Numbered from the stretch's first letter, positions 1 to 7,439 are shown. The stretch: DNA of 11,690 bases from Deltaproteobacteria bacterium (GCA_016875255.1 VGRU01000104.1:1-11690), one strand, 5' to 3'. Numbers and translations are program-made. Notes: generated by a model not told the origin, from the letters alone.

Positions 1-20
1 AAAATTTGTGGTAATCTTGT

Positions 21-485
21 TCAAGGGGTCTGACTCTTGGGGATGATCCTGATTCTCTTCATCTCCCCTTCCCCAAGGCTTTCCGTATCCAGGGTAGGGT
101 CTTCTTTTAGAGCCAAATGAATGATTCTGCGGTCATGGGAATTTAAGGGGCCGATCGTAAGAGACTTTCCATCTCTTTTTACCTTCTCTCCCAGGCGGTC
201 GGCCATTTTCGTTAATGAATCAGTCCTTTTCGCTTTATAGCCGTTCACATCGATATAGATCTTTACCCCTTCTTTTAGCTGTTTATTCACCATCCGGTTA
301 AAAAGAAATTGAAGAGAATCAAGCGTACGGCCATGTTTTCCAATCAGGACGCCTTCCCTGTCGCCCGTGATATTAAGATAGAGGTCTTCTCCTCTCTCGG
401 AGGCTTCTACCTCTGTTTTCATTCCCATAACCTCAAGCAGTCGTTCCATCATCTGTCTAACCGTATCGATCCCTTCTTCTTTCAA
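21..485 (-). CDS. jag: Jag/KhpB-type RNA-binding protein (KH + R3H), short form
   Basis: A 154-residue protein of the Jag (SpoIIIJ-associated, KhpB) family, a cytoplasmic RNA-binding protein usually encoded beside YidC. Residues about 1-80 form a KH domain with the GKHG loop at 49-52. Residues about 85-150 form an R3H domain, with the R-x3-H signature at R119/H123. The start is TTG. No in-frame ATG exists between it and the upstream in-frame stop, and a GAGG Shine-Dalgarno at 494-497 sits 8 bases before it. The longer family members, about 200 residues as in Bacillus, begin with a Jag-N domain. That domain is absent here and there is no room for it, because yidC ends 13 bases upstream. The gene is last of the leftward rpmH-rnpA-yidD-yidC-jag cluster and is probably co-transcribed with it. 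Family assignment is secure; the cellular RNA targets cannot be told from sequence. Confidence 0.93.
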   Translation of the reverse strand: MKEEGIDTVRQMMERLLEVMGMKTEVEASERGEDLYLNITGDREGVLIGKHGRTLDSLQFLFNRMVNKQLKEGVKIYIDVNGYKAKRTDSLTKMADRLGEKVKRDGKSLTIGPLNSHDRRIIHLALKEDPTLDTESLGEGEMKRIRIIPKSQTP

Positions 486-498
486 CTGGTTAACCTCA

Positions 499-2220
499 TC
501 ATTGCTTATTCATATAATATTGATGCGCAATCGATAAGACATTGGTGACCATCCAGTATAGGACCAAACCGGAGGGAAAATTTAGGAAGAGAAAGGTGAA
601 CATGATTGGCATCAGCATGAAAATTCTTGCCTGAGCCGGATCGGCGGCCGTGGGGGTCATCTTCTGTTGAAGGACCATGGTGGCGCCCATGATAATTGGG
701 GTGACATAGATGGGGTCTTTTGCAGAGAGGTCCATAATCCAGAGGATGAAGGGGGCATGCCTCATCTCAATCGAATTCTGAAGGGCGTTATAGAGGGCAA
801 TGAAGACCGGTATTTGAACCAACATGGGGAGGCACCCGCTCATCGGGTTTATCTTACGCCTCTTGTAGAGGAGCATTGTCTCTTGTTGAAGCCTTGCCTT
901 ATCATTCTTGAACTGCTCCTTGAGCCGGCTCATCTCCGGCTGGACCTTCTGCATCTCTTTCATCGACTTCATACTGATCTGGGTCAATGGAAGGAATATT
1001 ATTTTAATTAAAATGCTCAGGATGATGATATCGATTCCGAAATTTTTCGTGACGGTGTGGGTTATCTTGAGGAACCAGAGAAGGGGTTTTGCCACAATTG
1101 TAAAAAAGCCGAAGTCGATCAAACCCTCTGCCCCCACGCCCAGTTCCTTCAGTGGATCTATCACTTTGGGGCCCAGATAGATCCTGTAAGTTGTTCTGAT
1201 GCTCCCTTTGGGTGGCACAGAGACAGGCGGAGCGCCTAATTGAGCCTTTAACATATTCTTATCATTACCTTTTACATTGAGGAGGATATTCTTTTCCGAG
1301 GAGGGTGGGACAAGAAGGGCCGTGAAATATTCTCCTTCGAAGGCATACCATCCGATGGCTCCCTGATCCGACGATTCGAAAGGTTCCAATGTCTTCTTGG
1401 GTGATCCACAGCCAGGCGTGCACCCCGCAGCGCCTACACCTCCGAGATCCTTTCTTTCTACCTTCTGGTCCTTCATAAAGGCATATTTCAAGCCAAAATC
1501 TTTATTCTCATTGTCTGCAAATTTTTCCAGCTCAACCTTTCCGGTCCATTCCAAACCAAGCTGGGTAGAGATTTCGTTTGCTGTGGTATTCTGTGTTTCC
1601 ACCTCAATATCGATGACATTATTTTCCGAAGCAAATCTATATTTCTTTAATAATTTCAAGCCATTATTTAAGTTTTTTGAAAAAACGATCTCTCCTTTTT
1701 CTCCCTCCTTTAAGACCTGGAGCTTCTCCTTGTCAATCTCCCATCCTCCACTGTCAGGGGATGGTTGAAAGATAAGCCCCAGGGGGAGTCCTTCCTCTTC
1801 ATTTGTATTCACAAGGTCTAGGGGTTTTGGTTTTTTCGGCTCTTCAATTTTTCCGCCGAAGAGGTTTTTGAAGAACTGGGTCAGTTTTATGGTGAGAGAG
1901 GATTCTTCTACCCTGTCCTCATATTGTTTCAGCCTAAAATGTTTCAACCTCGCGTCTTCATTGGTAAATATTGCCGTATAGTTCTTCGTTTCAACCGAAA
2001 TCTCTTTTTTAATAACAACTCTGGGTTTGGAGATGGGCCTCTCCTCTTTTAGAGGTTTAACCTCCCTCTTCTCCGCAGGGACAACTTCCTCTTTTTTGAC
2101 CTCTTTTGGGGGTTGGTCCGCGGGAGGGGGTTGGGGGAAAAACTTGGACTGGATGGTCCCCCAGAAGAAAATGACTAAAAATGTCAATACAATCGCCAAT
2201 AAAGCTCTTTTATCCATCAT
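499..2220 (-). CDS. yidC: Membrane protein insertase YidC
   Basis: A 573-residue insertase of the YidC/Oxa1/Alb3 family. It places membrane proteins into the inner membrane, alone or with SecYEG. An N-terminal transmembrane helix (about 7-24) is followed by a Pro/Lys/Glu-rich linker (about 29-72) and a large periplasmic P1 domain (about 75-350), the Gram-negative architecture. The conserved insertase core begins near 395: TM2 (about 395-413), a basic cytoplasmic helical hairpin (about 414-457), TM3 starting at NPMSGCLPML, then the DLSAKDP segment and a last helix with FPSGLVLYW. By alignment from memory, the TM2 position of the E. coli hydrophilic-groove Arg366 is Lys406. P1 contains an unusual Cys pair (C267, C271). 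Two ATGs open the frame; the nearest Shine-Dalgarno-like run (GGAAGGAAG, 2234-2242) is 13 bases from the first, so initiation may be modest. It sits between yidD and jag as in many bacteria. Confidence 0.97.
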   Translation of the reverse strand: MMDKRALLAIVLTFLVIFFWGTIQSKFFPQPPPADQPPKEVKKEEVVPAEKREVKPLKEERPISKPRVVIKKEISVETKNYTAIFTNEDARLKHFRLKQYEDRVEESSLTIKLTQFFKNLFGGKIEEPKKPKPLDLVNTNEEEGLPLGLIFQPSPDSGGWEIDKEKLQVLKEGEKGEIVFSKNLNNGLKLLKKYRFASENNVIDIEVETQNTTANEISTQLGLEWTGKVELEKFADNENKDFGLKYAFMKDQKVERKDLGGVGAAGCTPGCGSPKKTLEPFESSDQGAIGWYAFEGEYFTALLVPPSSEKNILLNVKGNDKNMLKAQLGAPPVSVPPKGSIRTTYRIYLGPKVIDPLKELGVGAEGLIDFGFFTIVAKPLLWFLKITHTVTKNFGIDIIILSILIKIIFLPLTQISMKSMKEMQKVQPEMSRLKEQFKNDKARLQQETMLLYKRRKINPMSGCLPMLVQIPVFIALYNALQNSIEMRHAPFILWIMDLSAKDPIYVTPIIMGATMVLQQKMTPTAADPAQARIFMLMPIMFTFLFLNFPSGLVLYWMVTNVLSIAHQYYMNKQ

Positions 2221-2254
2221 TGATTTTACTGATCTTCCTTCCTATGGATTTTTA

Positions 2255-2318
2255 TTGATACATTCGACTGAGCCAAGTCCCGTTTTTTAAACCTGGTAAA
2301 GACTCTGCTCAGTATCAA
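2255..2318 (-). repeat. Bulged inverted repeat between yidD and yidC
   Basis: TTGATAC (2255-2261) pairs with GTATCAA (2312-2318), and TGAGC (2269-2273) pairs with GCTCA (2307-2311). The right arm is continuous, while the left arm carries 7 extra bases (2262-2268), so the stem is 12 bp with a one-sided 7-base bulge and a 33-base loop. The outer arm overlaps the yidD stop codon. In the leftward transcript it would form between yidD and yidC. It is not followed by a strong U-run, so a terminator is unlikely; an RNA processing or stability element is possible. The repeat is seen directly; the role is inference. Confidence 0.45.
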
Positions 2319-2602
2319 CCCTGAGCGTCCCTGTGCTTCAAGACCGGGGAGTCGAACGGGTTGATTTCAGACACAGGATCATAACCTCCGGGATTGAAAG
2401 GGTGGCACCTGATCAGCCTCTTAAAAGAAAGCCGTGCCCCTTCTGCTATTCCGAAACGTTCGATCGACTCAAAGGCATAAGAGGAGCAGGAAGGATAAAA
2501 ACGGCAGCAGGGGCCCAAGGTGAGCGAGAAGGTGTGCTGATAGATACGAATCAGGGTCAATAACACTCCCCTTAGAATTTTAACAACCCTTTTTTCCATC
2601 AT
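2315..2602 (-). CDS. yidD: Membrane protein insertion efficiency factor YidD
   Basis: A 95-residue YidD family protein, a small inner-membrane-associated factor that helps YidC-dependent insertion. The family core is clear: an amphipathic N-terminal helix (about 5-26), the CRFYPSCSSYA motif (C33 to A43) and RCHPFNPGGYDPV (R65 to V77), with the family Cys residues C33, C39 and C66. The tail after about residue 80 is variable and slightly long. The first of two adjacent ATGs is chosen because GAAGGG (2610-2615) lies 7 bases before it. This ATG overlaps the rnpA stop as ATGA, so translation is probably coupled to rnpA. It belongs to the leftward rpmH cluster, just upstream of yidC, the usual location. 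Confidence 0.95.
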   Translation of the reverse strand: MMEKRVVKILRGVLLTLIRIYQHTFSLTLGPCCRFYPSCSSYAFESIERFGIAEGARLSFKRLIRCHPFNPGGYDPVSEINPFDSPVLKHRDAQG

Positions 2603-2934
2603 GCCAGGACCCTTCTTAATTCTTCCTCGGTCTCCCTGTAATATTCGGGAAGGCTGCCCTTCTTTATCAGGATGATCATATCAAACGACCCTTTGATCTG
2701 TTGTTTGTTCAGGCGGAAGAACTCACGGAGATGCCGTTTCATTCTATTGCGGATGCTTGCCGGACCGACCTCTTTTTTTACGACGATGCCTAATCGATGA
2801 AATCCTCTCTCGTTCTCCTGAAGAAAGAGGATGTAATGCTTTGAGATGAGCCTCCTTCCTGACTTCATCACCCTTCTAAAATCCTGTGGAAGGGCAATCC
2901 TCTCCTTTTGAGTGAACCTGAACGATCCCTTCAC
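2599..2934 (-). CDS. rnpA: Ribonuclease P protein component (C5)
   Basis: The 111-residue protein subunit of RNase P, which binds the catalytic RNA (rnpB, not in this window) and helps recognise the 5' leader of pre-tRNA. It shows the N-terminal F-R-F segment (residues 5-7), the DFRRV region and the RNR signature around R62-N63-R64 followed by KRxxRE, which is basic and contacts RNA. Length matches the family (about 105-125). The start is GTG, whose first G is also the last base of the rpmH TAG stop (TAGTG). The nearest purine-rich stretch lies 11 or more bases upstream, so reinitiation after rpmH is likely. The 3' end overlaps yidD by four bases. Confidence 0.95.
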   Translation of the reverse strand: MKGSFRFTQKERIALPQDFRRVMKSGRRLISKHYILFLQENERGFHRLGIVVKKEVGPASIRNRMKRHLREFFRLNKQQIKGSFDMIILIKKGSLPEYYRETEEELRRVLA

Positions 2935-3068
2935 TAAACGGTCAGCCTTTTCCTCCCCTTGGCTCTCCTTCGCTTCAGGACATTGCGGCCGCTTCGGGTG
3001 GACATCCTCTCTAAAAAGCCATGGGTTCTCTTTCGTCTGATCGTGCTTGGCTGGTAGGTTCTCTTCAT
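2934..3068 (-). CDS. rpmH: 50S ribosomal protein L34
   Basis: A 44-residue, very basic ribosomal protein of the large subunit. It begins MKRTYQPS and continues through the family hallmarks RKRTHGF and the [11 protein letters not shown] tail. The frame stays open upstream to 3185, but ATG at 3066-3068 is the start. It gives the universal L34 N-terminus and has a Shine-Dalgarno GAAGAGGG at 3074-3081, 5 bases upstream. It is the first gene of the leftward cluster and is read from the promoter at 3121-3149. Its stop shares one base with the rnpA start, a common rpmH-rnpA arrangement. Confidence 0.97.
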   Translation of the reverse strand: MKRTYQPSTIRRKRTHGFLERMSTRSGRNVLKRRRAKGRKRLTV

Positions 3069-3120
3069 AGAATCCCTCTTCGTTAACGTGCCTTGTTTTT
3101 TGAAATGATTAAACTTTTTG

Positions 3121-3149
3121 AGTAAACCATATTTCTTCCCAATTGTCAA
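3121..3149 (-). promoter_or_regulatory. Probable sigma-70-type promoter of the rpmH cluster
   Basis: On the minus strand a perfect -35 TTGACA (3149-3144) is followed after exactly 17 bases by TTTACT (3126-3121), a 4-of-6 match to TATAAT. Transcription would start near 3114, giving a leader of about 45 bases to the rpmH ATG. No other good promoter precedes rnpA, yidD, yidC or jag, so it probably drives the whole cluster. Confidence 0.65.
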
Positions 3150-3167
3150 GACCGGTTCGAATTTCTG

Positions 3168-3194
3168 TTGACAGATGAGGTCCAATTATATTAA
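3168..3194 (+). promoter_or_regulatory. Candidate gyrA promoter
   Basis: A perfect -35 TTGACA (3168-3173) is followed by an AT-rich run offering TATTAA at 3189-3194 with a 15-base spacer, shorter than the usual 17. TATATT at 3187-3192 is a better hexamer but only 13 bases away. Start would be near 3201, about 30 bases before the gyrA ATG. Its -35 faces the rpmH -35 back to back across 18 bases, so the two polymerases would compete or share a supercoiling domain. Confidence 0.4.
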
Positions 3195-3233
3195 GTTTTT
3201 CAATAAAATGCGTTGATTATTTCTGAGGCGACC

Positions 3234-5660
3234 ATGAACGAATATCAGTTAGCCATCCCCGTCAATATCGAAGACGAGATGAAGAAGTCCTATATGGACT
3301 ATGCGATGAGCGTCATCATCGGCAGGGCCCTTCCGGATGTCCGGGACGGCCTCAAGCCCGTCCACCGGCGCATCCTTTACTCGATGAACGAATTGAATAA
3401 CGACTGGGATAAGCCCTACAAGAAGTCGGCACGAATCGTCGGCGATGTGATCGGAAAATACCATCCTCACGGAGATATGGCTGTTTATGACTCCATTGTC
3501 CGGATGGCGCAGGACTTCTCGCTCCGTTATACCCTGATCGATGGACAGGGAAACTTCGGCTCGGTTGACGGCGATCCTCCGGCAGCCATGCGTTATACCG
3601 AAATCCGCATGGCCAAATTAGCGGGTGAACTGTTGGCCGACATTGACAAGGAGACTGTCGATGTTGTTCCGAATTACGATGAATCCCTGTTCGAACCCTC
3701 TGTCCTTCCTTCCAAATTCCCAAATCTCCTTGTGAACGGCTCTTCCGGTATCGCAGTGGGAATGGCCACCAATATTCCTCCCCATAATCTGACCGAAACG
3801 ATTAACGGACTGATCGCCCTCATCGACAACCCGGACATCTCTTCCGGCGAGTTGATGTCGCACATCCCCGGGCCGGACTTCCCCACCGGCGGTTTTATCT
3901 ACGGCCAGGAAGGCATCCGGTCAGCCTATGAGACAGGGAAGGGCGTCATCCAACTTCGGGCCAGGGCCATCATCGAGAGGGACAGAAAGGGGGAGAGGGA
4001 GAGCATCGTCGTCACCGAACTACCCTATCAAACGAATAAGGCGAAACTGATCGAGAAGATCGCAGAGCTGGCTCAGGAGAAGGTGATCGAAGGCATCTCC
4101 GCTGTTCGGGATGAATCGGACCGCGAGGGCATGAGGGTGGTCATCGAACTGAAACGCAATGAGGTCCCTGAGGTCATCCTCAACCAGCTCTATAAGCATA
4201 CACAGATGCAGACTTCTTTTGGCATCATCCTCCTTGCCATCCATCAGAATCAGCCGAAGCTCCTCCCCCTTAAAGAGATGCTTCATCTCTTCCTCCAGCA
4301 CCGGAGAGAGGTGGTGACCCGAAGGTCGCTCTTCGAGTTGAAGAAGGCGGAGGCAAGGGCTCATATTCTTGAAGGCCTCAAAAAGGCGATCGACCAGATC
4401 GACGCCATCATCGCCACGATCAAGGCTTCCAAGACTCCCAAGGAGGCCAGGGAGAGGTTGATGGATCGGTTTGACCTCTCCGAAGAGCAGGCCCAGGCCA
4501 TTCTCGAGATGAGGCTCCAGCGCCTCACCAATCTGGAACAGCGGAAGATCGTCGAAGAGTATGAGGAGACGATCAAACTGATCAACCGCCTCAAGGACAT
4601 TCTCGCCAGTGAGCGGTTGATGCTGAACGTGATCAAGGAGGAACTCGTTTCGATCCGGGACGCTTATGGAGACGAGAGACATACTGAAATCGTGGACGTC
4701 GCTCCGGAGATTAAGATCGAAGACCTCATCGCTGAAGAGGATATGGTCGTGACGATCACCCATACGGGATATATCAAGAGAAATCCCATTAGCCTCTACC
4801 GGAGTCAGCATCGCGGCGGGAAGGGGAAGATGGGGATCAACGTGAAGGAGGAGGATTTTGTCGAAGATCTCTTCATCGCATCCACCCATGACTACCTCCT
4901 TTTCTTCACCGACGCCGGAAAGATCTTCTGGAAGAAGGTCCATGAGGTCCCTCAGGCCGGACGCATCACCCGTGGAAAGGCCATCATCAACCTCCTCAAT
5001 CTCAGCCCCGAGGAGAAGGTGACCGCCATTCTCTCCCTCAAAGATTTTTCACCCGGTAAGTTCATCACCTTCATCACGAAAAAGGGGACGATCAAGAAGA
5101 CCGCACTCGAAGCCTACAGTAACCCCAGGGCAGGGGGCATCATCGCTCTCGGCCTCGATGAAGGGGATGAACTCATCTCCACAAAATTGACTGATGGCGA
5201 GCGCTACCTTTTCATCGGGACGAAGATGGGGAAGGCCATCCATTTCTCCGAAAATCAGATCAGGGAGATGGGCCGCACCGCCCGTGGCATCCGTGGGATC
5301 CGCCTCTCGAAAGGGGATGAGGTCGTGGGCATGGAGGTCGTCCTTCCACATACCCCCCTGTTGACGGTCACAGAACACGGTTACGGGAAGAGGTCTCAGG
5401 CATCGGAATACCGGACCCAGAACAGGGGAGGATCGGGCATCTTTACCGTGAAGAGGACGAAGAAGACAGGCGATGTGGTGGGCGTAAAGTCCATCATGGA
5501 TGAGGACGAATTGATGATCATCTCGAATAAGGGAAAGATCATCCGTTTGAGAGCCGCCGATATCCCGGTCCAGGGAAGGAGCACACAGGGGGTTAGGCTG
5601 ATCACGATCGAGGAAGGGGAACGGGTTGTGGCTGTGGCCAAGCTGGCCGAGAAGGAGTGA
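3234..5660 (+). CDS. gyrA: DNA gyrase subunit A
   Basis: The 808-residue A subunit of DNA gyrase (A2B2), which cuts and passes DNA to introduce negative supercoils. The breakage-reunion domain carries the catalytic tyrosine Y121 in AAMRYTE and the quinolone-determining helix GDMAVYD (81-87 region). A tower and coiled coil follow (about 350-470), then a beta-pinwheel C-terminal domain. The GyrA box QHRGGKG at 525-531 marks gyrase rather than topoisomerase IV; a second box-like QNRGGSG lies at 729-735. The protein ends without a long acidic tail. ATG at 3234 is preferred to an upstream TTG (3213) because GAGG (3225-3228) is 5 bases away and the product then begins like known GyrA. It stands alone between rpmH and dnaA instead of after gyrB. 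Met82 replaces the Ser found at E. coli position 83. Confidence 0.97.
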   Translation: MNEYQLAIPVNIEDEMKKSYMDYAMSVIIGRALPDVRDGLKPVHRRILYSMNELNNDWDKPYKKSARIVGDVIGKYHPHGDMAVYDSIVRMAQDFSLRYTLIDGQGNFGSVDGDPPAAMRYTEIRMAKLAGELLADIDKETVDVVPNYDESLFEPSVLPSKFPNLLVNGSSGIAVGMATNIPPHNLTETINGLIALIDNPDISSGELMSHIPGPDFPTGGFIYGQEGIRSAYETGKGVIQLRARAIIERDRKGERESIVVTELPYQTNKAKLIEKIAELAQEKVIEGISAVRDESDREGMRVVIELKRNEVPEVILNQLYKHTQMQTSFGIILLAIHQNQPKLLPLKEMLHLFLQHRREVVTRRSLFELKKAEARAHILEGLKKAIDQIDAIIATIKASKTPKEARERLMDRFDLSEEQAQAILEMRLQRLTNLEQRKIVEEYEETIKLINRLKDILASERLMLNVIKEELVSIRDAYGDERHTEIVDVAPEIKIEDLIAEEDMVVTITHTGYIKRNPISLYRSQHRGGKGKMGINVKEEDFVEDLFIASTHDYLLFFTDAGKIFWKKVHEVPQAGRITRGKAIINLLNLSPEEKVTAILSLKDFSPGKFITFITKKGTIKKTALEAYSNPRAGGIIALGLDEGDELISTKLTDGERYLFIGTKMGKAIHFSENQIREMGRTARGIRGIRLSKGDEVVGMEVVLPHTPLLTVTEHGYGKRSQASEYRTQNRGGSGIFTVKRTKKTGDVVGVKSIMDEDELMIISNKGKIIRLRAADIPVQGRSTQGVRLITIEEGERVVAVAKLAEKE

Positions 5661-5899
5661 GTGGGGTAGGGGTTGCATTGTGATGTGATCAGGCAAACCT
5701 GCGCAGTTCAACGGATAAAGGTTTCGCTTCAGGGTTTTTCCAGAAGAATCTCCCGACCCTTTTCTGACTCTTTTAACGAGGAGTAATCTTCAGTCAAAAA
5801 AATACTTGAATTTTTTTTAAAATGGGGTTATTGGTATTGAGGTTTGATAATAAAAGTTTAATCCGCAAGTCATTTCCCCTCAATCTCTTTTAAATTCAT

Positions 5900-5919
5900 T
5901 TATCCACAATTGTGGAAAC
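5900..5919. promoter_or_regulatory. Convergent DnaA boxes in a 14-bp palindrome
   Basis: TTATCCACA (5900-5908, plus strand) is a perfect DnaA box. TGTGGAAAC (5911-5919) reads on the minus strand as a 7-of-9 match to the same consensus. The two overlap a perfect palindrome, TCCACAATTGTGGA, at 5903-5916. A further 6-of-9 site is at 5922-5930. DnaA binding here could seed origin opening and also repress dnaA, since the site is about 120 bases before the dnaA start. The boxes are seen directly; binding is inferred. Confidence 0.75.
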
Positions 5920-5920
5920 A

Positions 5921-5948
5921 TTGTGAAAAGAGCTTGATAACCTATTAA
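5921..5948 (+). promoter_or_regulatory. Weak candidate dnaA promoter overlapping the DnaA boxes
   Basis: TTGTGA (5921-5926) and TATTAA (5943-5948) are separated by 16 bases, and each matches its consensus at 4 of 6 positions. If used, transcription would start near 5955 and DnaA bound at 5900-5930 would cover the -35 region, giving the classical autoregulation. The AT-rich stretch upstream offers other weak hexamers, so this choice is uncertain. Confidence 0.28.
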
Positions 5949-6035
5949 AAATGAAGAAGTTTTTCTTTCGTGGTCTGGTCTGTCCATTCCATAAATTATC
6001 TTCGTGTTATGCCTGCTGTTCTCAAGGTTGAGTCC

Positions 6036-7385
6036 ATGGACGATCTTTGGTCTAAGGTGACCGACACTCTAAAAGAGAGGATTGGCCCGCAGAATTTCGA
6101 TATCTGGATCAAGCCCATTCAACTCCTATTGATGGACAATGACAGAGTCGAGATGGAAGTGCCAAACCGTTTCTTCCGGGAATGGATCCAGGAACATTAC
6201 TTGGGCCATATGAAAGAGGTCTTCACACATCTGACCCAGAGGTCCTTTCATCTTCAATTCAGAATCAAGAATGACCCCGCGGGAAAAGGGGGGGAGGGAA
6301 GGGGGGCAACGTCTTCTCCTCAGGAAAATCATGTCCCTCAGGTTCCTCGCACCCTTAAGGCTCCTTTTAATCCCAAATATTCCTTCGATAACTTCGTGGT
6401 GGGAGCGAGCAATCAGTTCGCCAATGCCGCCTGTATGGCTGTGGCCAACCTGCCGGCCAAGAATTACAATCCTCTCTTTATTTACGGAGGCGTGGGGTTG
6501 GGAAAGACTCATCTCCTCCATGCGATCGGAAACCATATCTTTCAGCACAGAATCATTCCCGATGCGAAGAAGATCTGTTACACCTCGGCCGAGGAATTCA
6601 CCAATGAGATGATCAATTCGATCCGCTTTGAAAAGATGGAGGAGTTCAGAAATAAATATCGACGGATGGACATTCTCCTGATCGACGACATCCAGTTCAT
6701 TGCCGGAAAAGAGAGAACACAGGCGGAATTTTTCCATACCTTCAACTCTCTTTATGAGGCGAGAAAACAGATTGTCGTCACGAGCGACAAATTTCCAAAA
6801 GATATTCCTAATTTTGAGGAGCGTCTCCGGTCCCGTTTTGAGTGGGGACTCATCGCTGACATCCAGCCGCCGGATATTGAGACGAAGGTTGCCATTCTCA
6901 GAAAGAAAGCGGAGAATGAGAAGATTCATCTTCCGAACGATGTGGCCTTTTTTTTAGCCTCTCAAATCGACTCCAATATCCGAATGCTGGAAGGATGTCT
7001 CATCCGCATTGGGGCTTTCGCCTCCCTCTCAAAAACAGCCATTGACCTCAATTCGGCCAAAGAGGTTTTAAAAAATATAATCAAACCCAAGGATGAATTG
7101 ATCTCCACCGAAGTCGTTCAAAAGGTGGTCGCCAATTATTTTAATATTAAAATTTCCGACTTTAAGGTAAAAAGGAAGAACAAGGGGTTTGTGGCGCCCC
7201 GTCAGGTCGCCATCTATCTCTCGCGAAAATTGACAGGTTCATCGCTGATTGAAATCGGAGAAAAATTCGGCGGCAAAGACCACTCAACGGTCCTCCACTC
7301 CATTAAAAAAGTGGAAGAGAAGATGGCCAATGACCCTTCTTTTAAGGAAATGATAGATTATTTAAGGGGTAGAATTAAGTCATAA
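6036..7385 (+). CDS. dnaA: Chromosomal replication initiator protein DnaA
   Basis: A 449-residue initiator that binds oriC DnaA boxes and, with ATP, melts the origin and recruits the DnaB helicase. Domain I (about 1-78) is typical, followed by a short Gly/Ser/Pro-rich linker (about 80-108). The AAA+ domain (about 113-335) has Walker A GGVGLGKT (151-158), Walker B ILLIDD (213-218) and Arg residues R263/R267, matching E. coli R281/R285. Domain IV ends with the DNA-binding signature GGKDHSTV (412-419). The frame extends upstream to a GTG at 5970 and an ATG at 6009, but ATG 6036 gives the standard N-terminus MDDLWSKV and has AAGG (6024-6027) 8 bases before it; 6009 has no Shine-Dalgarno. It lies between candidate oriC and dnaN. 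The DnaA boxes upstream suggest autoregulation. Confidence 0.97.
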   Translation: MDDLWSKVTDTLKERIGPQNFDIWIKPIQLLLMDNDRVEMEVPNRFFREWIQEHYLGHMKEVFTHLTQRSFHLQFRIKNDPAGKGGEGRGATSSPQENHVPQVPRTLKAPFNPKYSFDNFVVGASNQFANAACMAVANLPAKNYNPLFIYGGVGLGKTHLLHAIGNHIFQHRIIPDAKKICYTSAEEFTNEMINSIRFEKMEEFRNKYRRMDILLIDDIQFIAGKERTQAEFFHTFNSLYEARKQIVVTSDKFPKDIPNFEERLRSRFEWGLIADIQPPDIETKVAILRKKAENEKIHLPNDVAFFLASQIDSNIRMLEGCLIRIGAFASLSKTAIDLNSAKEVLKNIIKPKDELISTEVVQKVVANYFNIKISDFKVKRKNKGFVAPRQVAIYLSRKLTGSSLIEIGEKFGGKDHSTVLHSIKKVEEKMANDPSFKEMIDYLRGRIKS

Positions 7386-7439
7386 ATCGAGTGGAAGGAT
7401 TGTTTAAAAAATAGGAGAAGAAGAAAAATGCTTCATTCG

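Larger units (their letters stand above)
5661..6035. other. gyrA-dnaA spacer, candidate oriC region
   Basis: This is a 375-base stretch without a confident gene. Bases 5661-5790 are of mixed composition; a weak AGGGT/ACCCT pairing (5731-5735 with 5756-5760, then TTTT) is the only terminator-like element after gyrA. Bases about 5793-5865 are strongly AT-rich with runs of A and T, a plausible unwinding element. DnaA boxes lie at 5900-5919. The remainder, 5931-6035, is the dnaA leader and includes a 26-codon ORF (5951-6031). An AT-rich stretch beside DnaA boxes and directly before dnaA is the usual picture of a bacterial oriC. That this is the active origin is inference, and only one box is perfect. 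Confidence 0.6.

Noticed and set aside
2341..2365. tRNA T-arm-like bases (GGGGAGTCGAACGGG)
   Set aside because: The stretch lies within yidD coding sequence, and no cloverleaf can be formed around it.
3069..3185. N-terminal extension of the rpmH frame
   Set aside because: L34 is 44 residues with a universal MKRTYQPS start, and the Shine-Dalgarno fits ATG 3066-3068. The extension would also run over the rpmH promoter.
4020..4943. Long open frame (307 codons) on the minus strand inside gyrA
   Set aside because: It is antisense to well-conserved gyrA coding sequence, with no family resemblance; such frames arise from the biased codon use of gyrA.
5049..5711. Open frame of 220 codons on the minus strand over the 3' end of gyrA
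   Set aside because: It is a shadow of gyrA; the product is a low-complexity mix rich in His, Asp and Leu with no recognisable domain.
5731..5763. Rho-independent terminator after gyrA
   Set aside because: The stem is only 5 bp (AGGGT/ACCCT) with a 20-base loop and a 4-base T-run, too weak to call.
5970..6035. Upstream starts for dnaA (GTG 5970, ATG 6009)
   Set aside because: Neither has a Shine-Dalgarno; the added 22 residues do not match known DnaA N-termini.
6126..6929. Open frame of 267 codons on the minus strand inside dnaA
   Set aside because: It is antisense to the dnaA AAA+ domain, which is clearly the coding strand.
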